Origin: JANPEZ01 sp031423155
Lineage (GTDB): Bacteria; Actinomycetota; UBA4738; HRBIN12
DNA length: 47,234 bases
Reading direction: 5' to 3'
Assembly (NCBI GenBank): GCA_031423155.1
Contig: JANPEZ010000058.1
Coordinates: forward strand, 1-47,234
Shown here: piece by piece, positions 16,564-24,448 of the stretch
How the letters are laid out: every line of letters starts with the position of its first letter
Numbering within the stretch: position 1 is the stretch's first letter
Made by a program: the position numbers and the translations under genes
The notes under the pieces: model-generated
What the model was told of the DNA's origin: nothing
Database searches by the model: none
Seen by the model: only the letters and a program-made list of their open reading frames with translations

Positions 16564-17967
16564 ATGCCCGATCACATCCACCCCAACGACGAGGAACGAG
16601 GCGACCTCCACCCGCTGCCGGTGAGTCGGCGCCGCTTCCTGACCAAGTCTGCGATGGCCATGGCCGGAGGGGTCCTCTTCTCGTGCACGGGGGGCAAGCC
16701 GATCCCGCGGATCAGCGACTCGACCCCTCGGATCGACACCCGCTGGCCGATAAAGCGCGTGATCTATCTCATGCTCGAGAATCGCAGCTTCGACAACGTC
16801 TTCGGCGCATTCCCCGGCGCGAACGGCGTGAGCACGGGAGTGGCGTACGGGAAAGAGGTTCCTCTCATCCGCTGCCCCGATTGGCTCCCCGGAGATCTGC
16901 CGCACGATCACGCCGCCGCGATCAACTGCCTGAACGGTGGAGCGATGGACGGGTTCGCGGGCGGGATCTACGGGCCGGTATGGGCCTACACACAGTTCAA
17001 AGAGCAGCAGATCCCCAACTACTGGCTCTGGGCCCGCGAGTACGCGCTGTCGGACAACTTCTTCGGTTCGGCGTTCGGGCCGAGCTACCCGAATCACTTC
17101 TACTTCATCGCCGGGACATCGGGCGGCGTGCTGGACAATCCCGAGAACATCGAGACCCGAGTTCAGGATGGCAAGAAGTTCAAGAGCTGGGGATGCGACG
17201 CGATCGGCGACGACGTGTTCGTCTTCACCAAGGACGGCGCCGGCAACCTGACCAAACACGACACCTGTTTCAACTTCAAGACGGTCGGCGAGCAGCTGAC
17301 CGAGAAGGGCGTCGACTGGGCCTGCTACTCGGCACCCCCGGGACAGATCGGCTACTTCTGGAACGCCTACAACGGTGTGGCGAACGTCTTCCACACCGAT
17401 CTTTGGCACGAGCACATCCGCTCGACCGACAACATCGTTCGCGATATCGAGGCCGGCAACCTGCCCGCGGTTACCTGGATCACGCCGAGGTTCGAGCTGA
17501 GCGATCACCCTCCTATGTCATCGTCGTTCGCCCACAACTGGACCTCCGACATCGTGAACGCGGTTATGAAGTCCGACATGTGGGAGCACACCGCGATCTT
17601 CATCACATGGGACGAGTGGGGAGGCTTCTACGACCACGTGAAGCCGCCGGTTCTAGATGACGTAGGTCTGGGGTACCGGGTGCCACTGCTCACGGTCTCG
17701 CCCTACGCGAAGCGAGGAGTGATCGACGACGAGCAAGGCGAGTTCTCCACGCCGCTGAAGTTCATCGCCGACAACTGGGGGTTGGACTACCTGACGCCAA
17801 GGATCGCGAACACCCACAACTTCGAGCACGTCTTCGATTTCTCGAAGCCGCCGCGCGAGCCGGTGGTCTCCGGCGAGAAGGCCAAGACCTACGGCAAGTT
17901 CGACGAGTTCCCGACCGACTTCCCCGGCTGGCCCCCCGGCACGGTTCCCGTCACGGACCCCGTCTAG
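16564..17967 (+). CDS. Tat-exported phospholipase C/acid phosphatase-family phosphoesterase
   Basis: A 467-residue member of the phosphoesterase family that includes bacterial non-haemolytic phospholipase C and AcpA-type acid phosphatase. A twin-arginine signal is visible, SRRRFLTKSAMAMAGG, and the following LFSC (Cys41) could make it a Tat-exported lipoprotein. Family motifs are the LENRSFDNVFG block at 71-81, with the metal/nucleophile region, then SYPNHFYFIAGTSGG, and ITWDEWGGFYDHVKPP near residue 350. It should hydrolyse phosphate esters, possibly phospholipids, outside the cell membrane. ATG at 16564 starts the signal. It diverges from the lipoprotein gene across 51 bases. Confidence 0.9.
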   Translation: MPDHIHPNDEERGDLHPLPVSRRRFLTKSAMAMAGGVLFSCTGGKPIPRISDSTPRIDTRWPIKRVIYLMLENRSFDNVFGAFPGANGVSTGVAYGKEVPLIRCPDWLPGDLPHDHAAAINCLNGGAMDGFAGGIYGPVWAYTQFKEQQIPNYWLWAREYALSDNFFGSAFGPSYPNHFYFIAGTSGGVLDNPENIETRVQDGKKFKSWGCDAIGDDVFVFTKDGAGNLTKHDTCFNFKTVGEQLTEKGVDWACYSAPPGQIGYFWNAYNGVANVFHTDLWHEHIRSTDNIVRDIEAGNLPAVTWITPRFELSDHPPMSSSFAHNWTSDIVNAVMKSDMWEHTAIFITWDEWGGFYDHVKPPVLDDVGLGYRVPLLTVSPYAKRGVIDDEQGEFSTPLKFIADNWGLDYLTPRIANTHNFEHVFDFSKPPREPVVSGEKAKTYGKFDEFPTDFPGWPPGTVPVTDPV

Positions 17968-17996
17968 CGGGCGATCACGAGGGCGAAGTCCTGTCA

Positions 17997-18464
17997 GTGG
18001 CGACGTCTATCGTCCGACCGGTGCCTCCGAAGGATCCACGCAAACCCCCGAACAGCGCCTGGTCGATCGCCTTCTTCGACGACGAGGACGGATCGACGCC
18101 GGCGAGGGACTTCCTTGAGCTATGCCCTACTAGCGTGCGAGCCAACTTGATCGCCGTGGTCAAGGCCGTAGCCGAAGCTCCCCCGCCTCGATTCGGTGGA
18201 GGAGGCAAGTGGGAGGCTATGCACGGAGACATGAAGGGGTTCTACGAAGTGAGGGGAACAGGTCCGAAAAGACGCCAGTACAGACTCTTCTGCCTGCTCG
18301 ACCATCGGGGCCGACTACCGGAGGGACCCGCCCTCGTCCTGATCACCGGGATGTCCAAGCCGCACCTAACCGAGTTCTCCGCGCGCGACTACGCGCGGGT
18401 ACGAAGGCTTGGCGAGGACTACCGCTCGCGTCCATCCGCGCGGTATCAAGTTTCCGACAGCTAG
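17997..18464 (+). CDS. RelE/HigB-like (Gp49/DUF891-type) toxin-like protein
   Basis: A 155-residue protein resembling the RelE/ParE-superfamily Gp49/HigB group. The core contains STPARDFLE, GGKWEAMHGDMKGFYEVR, then RRQYRLFCLLD and VLITGMSKP, matching the order and basic-aromatic character of these mRNA-cleaving toxins. An N-terminal extension of about 25 residues and a C-terminal basic tail make it longer than usual. The start is GTG at 17997, with weak ribosome-site evidence; GTG at 18021 is an alternative. It lies 29 bases after the phosphoesterase gene and could be read with it. The likely antitoxin faces it on the opposite strand, and the two stop codons share CTAG. Confidence 0.7.
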   Translation: MATSIVRPVPPKDPRKPPNSAWSIAFFDDEDGSTPARDFLELCPTSVRANLIAVVKAVAEAPPPRFGGGGKWEAMHGDMKGFYEVRGTGPKRRQYRLFCLLDHRGRLPEGPALVLITGMSKPHLTEFSARDYARVRRLGEDYRSRPSARYQVSDS

Positions 18465-18790
18465 ATGGGGGCCGCGCGCGAACGGATGCGGGGCTTCTTG
18501 GTCACTCTCACTTCAAGCCCGAGCGCATCCGCAGCACCGACGAATGTCGCCATAGTCGGGTTACGTTCGGGCGCCGTGAGAAGACGCCGGATGGCTGCGG
18601 GCTCCGCGCCTATGCGTCGCGCGAGTTCTGCCTTCGAGATCCCCTTCTCCTCACGGGCATCGTCAAGGGAGCGGACGAGCTGGTCGACCAGTTCGATCCG
18701 AGCCCTGGCCGCCTCGTAGGCGGCGCGAAACTCGGGGTCCCTCATCTGCGTGTCGACATACCGGTCGAATCCGGTCTTCTTCCTCGCCAT
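18461..18790 (-). CDS. XRE-family helix-turn-helix protein, putative antitoxin
   Basis: A 109-residue protein. The N-terminal half is helical and charged; residues 50-75 form a helix-turn-helix, KAELARRIGAEPAAIRRLL, as in HigA-type antitoxins. It would bind DNA and neutralise a RelE/HigB-like partner. The ATG at 18790 is certain enough because a palindrome that looks like its operator lies just upstream. It converges on the toxin-like gene and shares CTAG with it, instead of forming the usual head-to-tail operon. It could also be a solitary regulator. Confidence 0.75.
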   Translation of the reverse strand: MARKKTGFDRYVDTQMRDPEFRAAYEAARARIELVDQLVRSLDDAREEKGISKAELARRIGAEPAAIRRLLTAPERNPTMATFVGAADALGLEVRVTKKPRIRSRAAPI

Positions 18791-18799
18791 GCGGCGAGT

Positions 18800-18815
18800 G
18801 TAACACAGATGTTAC
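18800..18815. promoter_or_regulatory. Palindromic operator upstream of the HTH gene
   Basis: GTAACACAGATGTTAC is a perfect palindrome of 6-base arms around CAGA. It lies nine bases before the ATG of the helix-turn-helix gene, where an autorepressing antitoxin would bind. It is AT-richer than its surroundings. Confidence 0.6.
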
Positions 18816-18820
18816 GCCAA

Positions 18821-20935
18821 TCAGGGAGAGCCAGGGATCACTAGAGCGTCGACGGCCACGCAGCCCTCGGGCGAGGCGATGAGCGGGTTCACGTCGACGG
18901 CTTCGATGAGGTCGCCGAGGTCGGCTGCCAGAAGCGAGAGACGAGAGACGGCGCTGGCGACCGCATCGACGTCCGAAGCCGGGGCTCCCCTGACACCGTC
19001 GAGAAGGGGCCTGGTCGCGAGACCGTCGATCAAGCTGCGCGCCCGCGGCTCGTCGAGCGGCGGGAACGCGAGGCGACGGTCGTGCAGCAGCTCGACGAGG
19101 ATCCCACCCGCGGCTACCAGAACCAGCGGCCCGAACTGGGGATCGCGGATAACGCCGAGTGCCAGCTCAACGCCTTTAGGCGCCATCGCGGCCACCGCCA
19201 CCTGCGGACCAAGTCGAGCAGCGATCTCTTCGAAGGCCCCACGCAGCTCGGCTTCGTCGGCCAGACCCAGCTTCACGCCGCCGACGTCGGATTTGTGCTG
19301 GATGCCGGGGGACGCGGTCTTCAGCGCTACGGGCCAGCCGATCTGCTCCGCGGCGGCCACCGCTTCGTCGGCCGAGGAGGCCGCTCGCGCGGCGACGACC
19401 GGCACGCCGTAGTCGGCGAGCAGAGCCAGCCCTTCCAACTCGGAAACTTCCGCGCCCGTAGCGAGCCGCGCCCGCCAGCGATCGCGGACCTCGTCGGCGA
19501 TCGGCTCGGGAGCCGTCAAGGCCGGACGCTCGCGGTGGTCTCGCTCCTCGAAGAGGTGACGGATCGCAAGCAGCGCGCTCGCGGTCCCCTCCAGAACAGG
19601 GATGCCGGCCTCGCGCAGGTGAGCTGCCTCTTCCAGAGCCACCGCGCTGGCCAGATTCGCCAAGACGCAGAAGGGTTTCGTGGTCGTTTCGAAGACGTGT
19701 CGCGCGATGGCCAGGTAGCCCTCGTCGTAGGGCTCGCCCTGGCGGGTCAGGTCCACGGCGAAGGCCATGACGGCGGTCTCCGGATCTTCGTGGAAGGCGC
19801 GGAAGCCTTCGAGGAATATCCGGTCGGCGTCGATGCCGGTCCCCCAGGCATCCATCGGGTTCGCCGCCTGCATCCCGGGATCGAGCGTGTCCTGTATCGA
19901 AGCCAGCGTCTCCTCACTGACCCGAGCGAGCGGTACACCGAGATCGGCGGCGAGGTCCACCAACATCGAGCGCTCTCCGCCGGAATCGTTTACCGCCGCA
20001 AGTCCGCTACCGGAGACGACGCGCCGTGGACACGACAACAGCTCCAACGTGTCGGCCATCTCATCGAGCGTTCGCACCTCCAACACGCCGTAGGCATCGA
20101 AGAGCGCCTCGTACGCGCCATGTTCCCCCGCAAGCGCGCCCGAGTGCGCGGTGACCATCGCCTTGGACAGCTCGGTTCGACCGACCTTCAGGGCGACTAC
20201 CGCGACGTCTTGCGCCGCAGCACGAGCCAGCATCGCCCTGAATCTGTCCGGGTTGCGCGCGGTCTCGATGACGAGCCCGATGACGCGGGTGGAGTCGAGC
20301 GCCAGCGCGTACTCCATGTAGTCAGCGGTGGTCGTTACGATCTCTTGGCCGGATGAGATCAGCAGGTTGAAACCGATGCCGCGGTCGTTGTAGGCGAGCG
20401 CCGCGAAAGTGGACCCCGAGTGTGAGATGAACGTCACCGGCCCGAGCGAGATGTGCTCGATGGTGTCGAAGCCCGTCGCGCGCACACGAGTCTCCAGGTT
20501 AAGAAAACCCATGCCGTTGCCACCGCAGAAGGCCATGCCGGCATCACGCGCGATCGTGGCCAGCCGCTCCATCAAAGGCGGCGACCCTGGAGGAGTGTTC
20601 TCCTCGTAGAGGCTCGCGAAGGTCACGATCGAGGCCGCCCCGGCGTCGGCGGCGGCTCGCACCGCGTCCTCCATCCGGGCGTTGGCCAGACCCAGCATCG
20701 CCAGGTCCACCGGCCCGGGAACGTCGCCGATCGACGGGTAGCACTTCACCCCGTCGATCTCGTCGTAGCCGGGGTTCACCGGGTAGATGTCGCCGTCGAA
20801 CCCGCCGCGGCGAAGCTCGATCAGCATCTGACGGCCGAGGGAGCCTTCCTTCTGGCTGGCGCCGACGAGCGCGACGGAACGCGCCTCCAGCATGCGCTGG
20901 AGGGCGCTGCGTTCGGGTGCCGCCTGCTGGTTCAC
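18821..20935 (-). CDS. ADP-forming acetate/acyl-CoA ligase, fused alpha-beta
   Basis: A 704-residue ligase that interconverts acyl-CoA, ADP and phosphate with acid, CoA and ATP. Residues 10-130 form the CoA-binding domain (VALVGASQKEGSLGR). Two ligase domains follow, including the phosphohistidine motif VTAHSGALAG with H264. The C-terminal third is an ATP-grasp domain with LLADYGVPVVAAR and KTASPGIQHKSDVGGV. The start is GTG at 20935, in a GTGA overlap with the flavoprotein gene, so the two are coupled. It may activate or recover energy from an acid made by that operon. Single-chain alpha-beta fusions are common in bacteria. Confidence 0.9.
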   Translation of the reverse strand: MNQQAAPERSALQRMLEARSVALVGASQKEGSLGRQMLIELRRGGFDGDIYPVNPGYDEIDGVKCYPSIGDVPGPVDLAMLGLANARMEDAVRAAADAGAASIVTFASLYEENTPPGSPPLMERLATIARDAGMAFCGGNGMGFLNLETRVRATGFDTIEHISLGPVTFISHSGSTFAALAYNDRGIGFNLLISSGQEIVTTTADYMEYALALDSTRVIGLVIETARNPDRFRAMLARAAAQDVAVVALKVGRTELSKAMVTAHSGALAGEHGAYEALFDAYGVLEVRTLDEMADTLELLSCPRRVVSGSGLAAVNDSGGERSMLVDLAADLGVPLARVSEETLASIQDTLDPGMQAANPMDAWGTGIDADRIFLEGFRAFHEDPETAVMAFAVDLTRQGEPYDEGYLAIARHVFETTTKPFCVLANLASAVALEEAAHLREAGIPVLEGTASALLAIRHLFEERDHRERPALTAPEPIADEVRDRWRARLATGAEVSELEGLALLADYGVPVVAARAASSADEAVAAAEQIGWPVALKTASPGIQHKSDVGGVKLGLADEAELRGAFEEIAARLGPQVAVAAMAPKGVELALGVIRDPQFGPLVLVAAGGILVELLHDRRLAFPPLDEPRARSLIDGLATRPLLDGVRGAPASDVDAVASAVSRLSLLAADLGDLIEAVDVNPLIASPEGCVAVDALVIPGSP

Positions 20936-22557
20936 GAAGAGGCGGACTTGCGGACGGCCTTGTCCTTCTTCGCCATGTTGAAGGCCTGCCAGCCGGGGAT
21001 ACCGTTCACGCCGCCGCCGCCGTGGGTCGCGCAGGAGCCGTGGTACAGGCCCTTGATCGGCGTGCGGTAGTCCGCGTAGCCGGGCGCCGGCCGCATGTGG
21101 AACAGCTGATCGACCGACAGCTCCCCGTGGAAGATGTTGCCTCCCAACAGACCCAGCTCCTGCTCCATGTCGTAGGGCCCGATGATCTGACGATCGATGA
21201 TCGAGGCCTTGAAGTTCGGCGCCAGGTTGTTGTATTCATCGATGCAGCGGTCGGCGTAAGCCTCCAGCTCCTCGCGATGCGGCTCCAGGTTCCAGTCATC
21301 GGGCACCCACTGGCTGTACATCGAGAAGACGTGCACGCCTTCTGGCGCGAGCTTCTTGTCCAGGGTCGTGGGGATGGTGCCGTCGACGAACGGACGGGTC
21401 GAGGCCTTGCGGTCCATATGAGCGTCTTGGAACGCGCGCTCAGCGTAGTCAGGTGAGAAGCACAGCTCTACCGAGCCGGTGTGATGCGCTTGCATGTCCT
21501 TGCCGGGAGCAGCGGTGAAGTTGGGCAGTTCGGACATCGCCACGTTGACCTTGACGACGCCGGAGCGGGTCTTCCACCGCTCGATGTCCCAGACGAAATC
21601 GGCCGGCAGCTCTTGGCGGTCGATGAGATCGAGGAACGCGATCTGCGGGTGGATGCAAGAGACTACGACCGGTGCACGCAGTTCCTCGCCGTTCTCGAGC
21701 GCTACACCTACGGTGCGCCCGTTCTGGACGAGGATCTTCTTAACTCGGGCATCCGTGCGGATCTCGGCGCCGAAGTGCTCAGCGGAGGAGCGGATGGCGT
21801 CGGAGACCGCACCCATGCCGCCCTGCTGGAATCCCCAACTGCCGAGGTGACCATCGCCGACGTCACCTATCGAGTGGTGCAGCATGACGTAGGCGGTGCC
21901 GGGTTCGTCCGGCCCGGCCCACGTACCGATCACGCCGTTGACGGTCAACATCCCCTTGATGGCGTCTGACTCGAACCAGTCGCCTAGCAGATCGGACACG
22001 CTCATCGTGAATAGGCGGGTGATATCGCCGACTCCGCGCGTACCGAGCTTGCGCATCTTCCACGCGGTCTGCGCACTCGCGATCAGATCGCCCAGTGCCA
22101 TGGAGCCGACCTTCGGCGGAACCTGGAGCAGCAACGGTCCGAGGACGTCGGATACGCCCTTCATCCACTCCTCCCACTTGGGAAGTGTGTCGGCGTCCTT
22201 CTTGGAGAACTGCGCGATGGAGTCGTAGGACTTGGCGGCGTCGTCGGCGTAGACCGTGATCGCCCGCCCGTCCGGGAACGCCTGAAAGTAGGGCCCGAAC
22301 GGCGTTACGTCGTAACCGAACTGCTTGAGCTTCAGCTCTCGGATGATCGTCGGCGGCATCAGCGACATGACGTAGGAGTACGTGGTCACGTTGATCTCGG
22401 GGTGATCGGGGAAAGGGGCGCTGGTATCGGCTGCTCCACCGGTCTTGTTCCTTGCCTCGAGGACGACGGTGCGGGCTCCTGCGCGGGCGAAGTACGCGCC
22501 GCTGGTAAGTCCGTTGTGTCCGCCGCCGACGATGATCGCGTCGTAGGTGTTGGCCAT
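20932..22557 (-). CDS. PYROXD2/phytoene-desaturase-like NAD(P)/FAD oxidoreductase
   Basis: A 541-residue flavoprotein. The N-terminal FAD motif is DAIIVGGGHNGLTSGAYFARAG (split here as DAIIVGGGHNG, G11-G16) followed by VVLEARNKTGGAADT, as in carotenoid desaturases and the PYROXD2 group. The end has YRTPIKGLYHGSCATHGGGG and GIPGWQAFN, the usual C-terminal FAD contacts. Carotenoid synthesis is unlikely because no crt genes are present, so a redox role on another lipid or amine is equally possible. It is first in the operon with the acyl-CoA ligase and is divergent from the TetR gene. A promoter with -35 TTGACC and -10 CATAAT lies upstream, covered by a repeated operator-like site. Confidence 0.85.
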   Translation of the reverse strand: MANTYDAIIVGGGHNGLTSGAYFARAGARTVVLEARNKTGGAADTSAPFPDHPEINVTTYSYVMSLMPPTIIRELKLKQFGYDVTPFGPYFQAFPDGRAITVYADDAAKSYDSIAQFSKKDADTLPKWEEWMKGVSDVLGPLLLQVPPKVGSMALGDLIASAQTAWKMRKLGTRGVGDITRLFTMSVSDLLGDWFESDAIKGMLTVNGVIGTWAGPDEPGTAYVMLHHSIGDVGDGHLGSWGFQQGGMGAVSDAIRSSAEHFGAEIRTDARVKKILVQNGRTVGVALENGEELRAPVVVSCIHPQIAFLDLIDRQELPADFVWDIERWKTRSGVVKVNVAMSELPNFTAAPGKDMQAHHTGSVELCFSPDYAERAFQDAHMDRKASTRPFVDGTIPTTLDKKLAPEGVHVFSMYSQWVPDDWNLEPHREELEAYADRCIDEYNNLAPNFKASIIDRQIIGPYDMEQELGLLGGNIFHGELSVDQLFHMRPAPGYADYRTPIKGLYHGSCATHGGGGVNGIPGWQAFNMAKKDKAVRKSASS

Positions 22558-22637
22558 GGTCTGTCTCCCCGGTCGCCGGCCCGACCCCTCAGCCGCTGCG
22601 TCTACCCGAGCCTGCCGGACCCGGGCGGTCGGGCGAG

Positions 22638-22667
22638 ATTATGGCCAGATTTTGAACGGTGGGTCAA
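22638..22667 (-). promoter_or_regulatory. Promoter for the PYROXD2-like/acyl-CoA ligase operon
   Basis: On the minus strand TTGACC (22667-22662) and CATAAT (22643-22638) are separated by 18 bases, each five of six to the sigma-70-type consensus. The operator-like site at 22652-22667 covers the -35 and part of the spacer. Confidence 0.55.
22652..22667. promoter_or_regulatory. Operator-like site A (TetR candidate)
   Basis: TTGAACGGTGGGTCAA has TTGA/TCAA outer arms. It overlaps the -35 of the minus-strand promoter. The 10-mer TTTGAACGGT (22651-22660) recurs inverted at 22770-22779. Confidence 0.5.
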
Positions 22668-22690
22668 CCCCGGTATCCCGAGGGTCCGGT

Positions 22691-22718
22691 TTGACATAGC
22701 TGCTCATGAGGGTAAAGT
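22691..22718 (+). promoter_or_regulatory. Promoter for the TetR regulator gene
   Basis: A perfect -35 TTGACA (22691-22696) and TAAAGT (22713-22718) as -10 are separated by 16 bases. Initiation would fall near 22725, inside operator-like site B. Confidence 0.5.
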
Positions 22719-22721
22719 TCC

Positions 22722-22737
22722 TTGAACCGCGAGTCAG
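22722..22737. promoter_or_regulatory. Operator-like site B (TetR candidate)
   Basis: TTGAACCGCGAGTCAG matches site A at 12 of 16 positions and sits at the expected start point of the TetR promoter, where a bound repressor would block initiation. Confidence 0.45.
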
Positions 22738-22764
22738 GGAAGGGTCCCGATAGGGCGATTCCCT

Positions 22765-22779
22765 TGCATACCGTTCAAA
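22765..22779. promoter_or_regulatory. Operator-like site C, inverted (TetR candidate)
   Basis: Read on the minus strand, TTTGAACGGTATGCAA continues the half-site shared exactly with site A. It lies just before the TetR ribosome site (GGAGGT at 22785-22790). Confidence 0.45.
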
Positions 22780-22795
22780 CTTTCGGAGGTGGGCA

Positions 22796-23422
22796 GTGGC
22801 CCGGCAGAAGCAGACGAAGGACCGGCACCAGGAGATCCTCGAGGCAGCGGCCCGAGTGATCACCGACCGAGGCCTGGCCGAGACTCGCATCTCGGACATC
22901 GCAGAGCGTTGCGGGGTCTCCCCCGGCTTGATCCTCTACTACTTCGAATCCAAAGATCGCCTGCTCGTCGAGGCCCTGACCTTCGCCAACGATCAGTTCT
23001 ATCTGAAGATGTCCCGAGAGATGCGCCGGATGACCTCGGCTCGCAAACAGCTCGCGCGGTTGATCGAGCTTTCGGTCCCCGGGCTGCTCCCCGAATACGA
23101 GCGGTTGGACGAGTGGGCGCTTTGGATCGAGATCTGGGTACGCGCCCTGCGAGACCCCGCGATGGCCAAGGAGCGTGAGGTCCTGGACCGGCGCTGGCGC
23201 CAGTCCATCGCCGACATCGTGCGCCACGGCCGCGACACCGGCGAGTTCCCCGACGGGATCGATGCCGACGACCTCGGCATGCGGATCGGCGCGCTGGTTG
23301 ACGGTCTGGCGATCCAGGTTCTGATGAACGATGCGACGCTATCTCCGATGCGGATGCAGGAAGTCTGCCTGGACGTGGCCTCGACACTGATCGGCTTCTC
23401 CTTGGAGGCCGTCCCCGCCTAA
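22796..23422 (+). CDS. TetR/AcrR-family transcriptional regulator
   Basis: A 208-residue regulator. Residues 10-56 form the TetR DNA-binding domain, RHQEILEAAARVITDRG then TRISDIAERCGVSPGLILYYFESKDRLL (quoted in parts). The rest is a helical ligand domain with the BetI-like EYERLDEWALWIEIW segment. The start is GTG at 22796 with GGAGGT five bases upstream. It diverges from the flavoprotein/acyl-CoA ligase operon and sits beside three copies of a TTGAAC-type site over both promoters. It therefore probably represses itself and that operon until an acyl-CoA or related ligand binds; the ligand is inference. Confidence 0.92.
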   Translation: MARQKQTKDRHQEILEAAARVITDRGLAETRISDIAERCGVSPGLILYYFESKDRLLVEALTFANDQFYLKMSREMRRMTSARKQLARLIELSVPGLLPEYERLDEWALWIEIWVRALRDPAMAKEREVLDRRWRQSIADIVRHGRDTGEFPDGIDADDLGMRIGALVDGLAIQVLMNDATLSPMRMQEVCLDVASTLIGFSLEAVPA

Positions 23423-23449
23423 CAGCCGGCGGAGGGTTAGGCTCCCGCC

Positions 23450-24448
23450 GTGAGCCCCACACCTTTGATACTCGACGTCGACACGGGAGTCGACGACGCG
23501 CTCGCGCTTTTGTACGCGCTGGCCTCCCCCGAGGTCGAGCTGATCACCGCGACATGCGTGATGGGAAACGTCACGGTCGAAAGAGCGGTGGAGAACACGT
23601 TGGCGGTGCTGGAACTTGCAGGACGCGCCGACATCGAGGTCGCTCGAGGAGCAGGCGCTCCGCTCGTCCGCCCGCACGAGCCGTTCTCGGTCGTTCACGG
23701 AGAAGGAGGTCTCGGTCGATCCGAACTTGCCTCGCCGTCGGCCTCTGCATCGGCTAGGTCCGCGGTCGAGGTCATCGTGGAGACCGCGCGCGCGAGGCCG
23801 GGGGAAGTCCTGCTGGTCGCAACAGGAGCGATGACCAACGTGGCCAATGCGCTGCTGGAGGAACCCTCGCTTCCATCCTCGCTGAAGGGATTCGCGCTGA
23901 TGGGGGGCGCGTACGGACGGGGTGGGAACACCACGCCCTCTGCCGAGGCCAACATCTGGTTCGATCCTCACGCCGCTCAGGCCGTCTTCCGCGGGTTCGC
24001 CGGCGCCGCGGGAGACAAGCTACCGATCTGCGTTGGCCTGGACGTCACCGAGAAGGTCCAACTCACGCGCGGGGACCTCGACTCGATCTGCGAACCGGCC
24101 CCCGGATCCAGACTCGCTCAATTCCTGCAGGAAGCCGTCCCCTTCTACATCGAGTTCTACGCGCGCGCGCGCGGCTACTCAGGCGCTTGTATGCACGATC
24201 CTCTCGCACTCGCGATCGCTATCGACCCCGAGCTCGCGCAGCTTCGGTCGACGCGGGTCGAGGTCGAGACGGATGCTCCCTGGACCCACGGCATGACCGT
24301 GACCGACCTGGGCGACATCCGGCACAGCCCTTGGCTGGTCGGGTGGGAAGCCGCCGAGAACGCCCGGGTGGCTTTGGAGGTGGATGCACCGGCCTTCATG
24401 GGCCGATTCATCGGCCGCCTGCGCTCGCTGGTTCAGGCCCAGGCATGA
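23450..24448 (+). CDS. Inosine-uridine-type nucleoside hydrolase
   Basis: A 332-residue N-ribosidase that splits nucleosides into base and ribose. The calcium-binding signature is at the very start, LDVDTGVDDALAL (D9, D11, D15, D16). Further family motifs are TCVMGNVTVERAVENTLAVL and the late MHDPLALA with the catalytic-region histidine. The start is GTG at 23450; GGAGGG lies 13 bases upstream, a little far, but no better start exists. The ribokinase start overlaps its stop as ATGA, which fits direct use of the released ribose. Confidence 0.92.
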   Translation: MSPTPLILDVDTGVDDALALLYALASPEVELITATCVMGNVTVERAVENTLAVLELAGRADIEVARGAGAPLVRPHEPFSVVHGEGGLGRSELASPSASASARSAVEVIVETARARPGEVLLVATGAMTNVANALLEEPSLPSSLKGFALMGGAYGRGGNTTPSAEANIWFDPHAAQAVFRGFAGAAGDKLPICVGLDVTEKVQLTRGDLDSICEPAPGSRLAQFLQEAVPFYIEFYARARGYSGACMHDPLALAIAIDPELAQLRSTRVEVETDAPWTHGMTVTDLGDIRHSPWLVGWEAAENARVALEVDAPAFMGRFIGRLRSLVQAQA

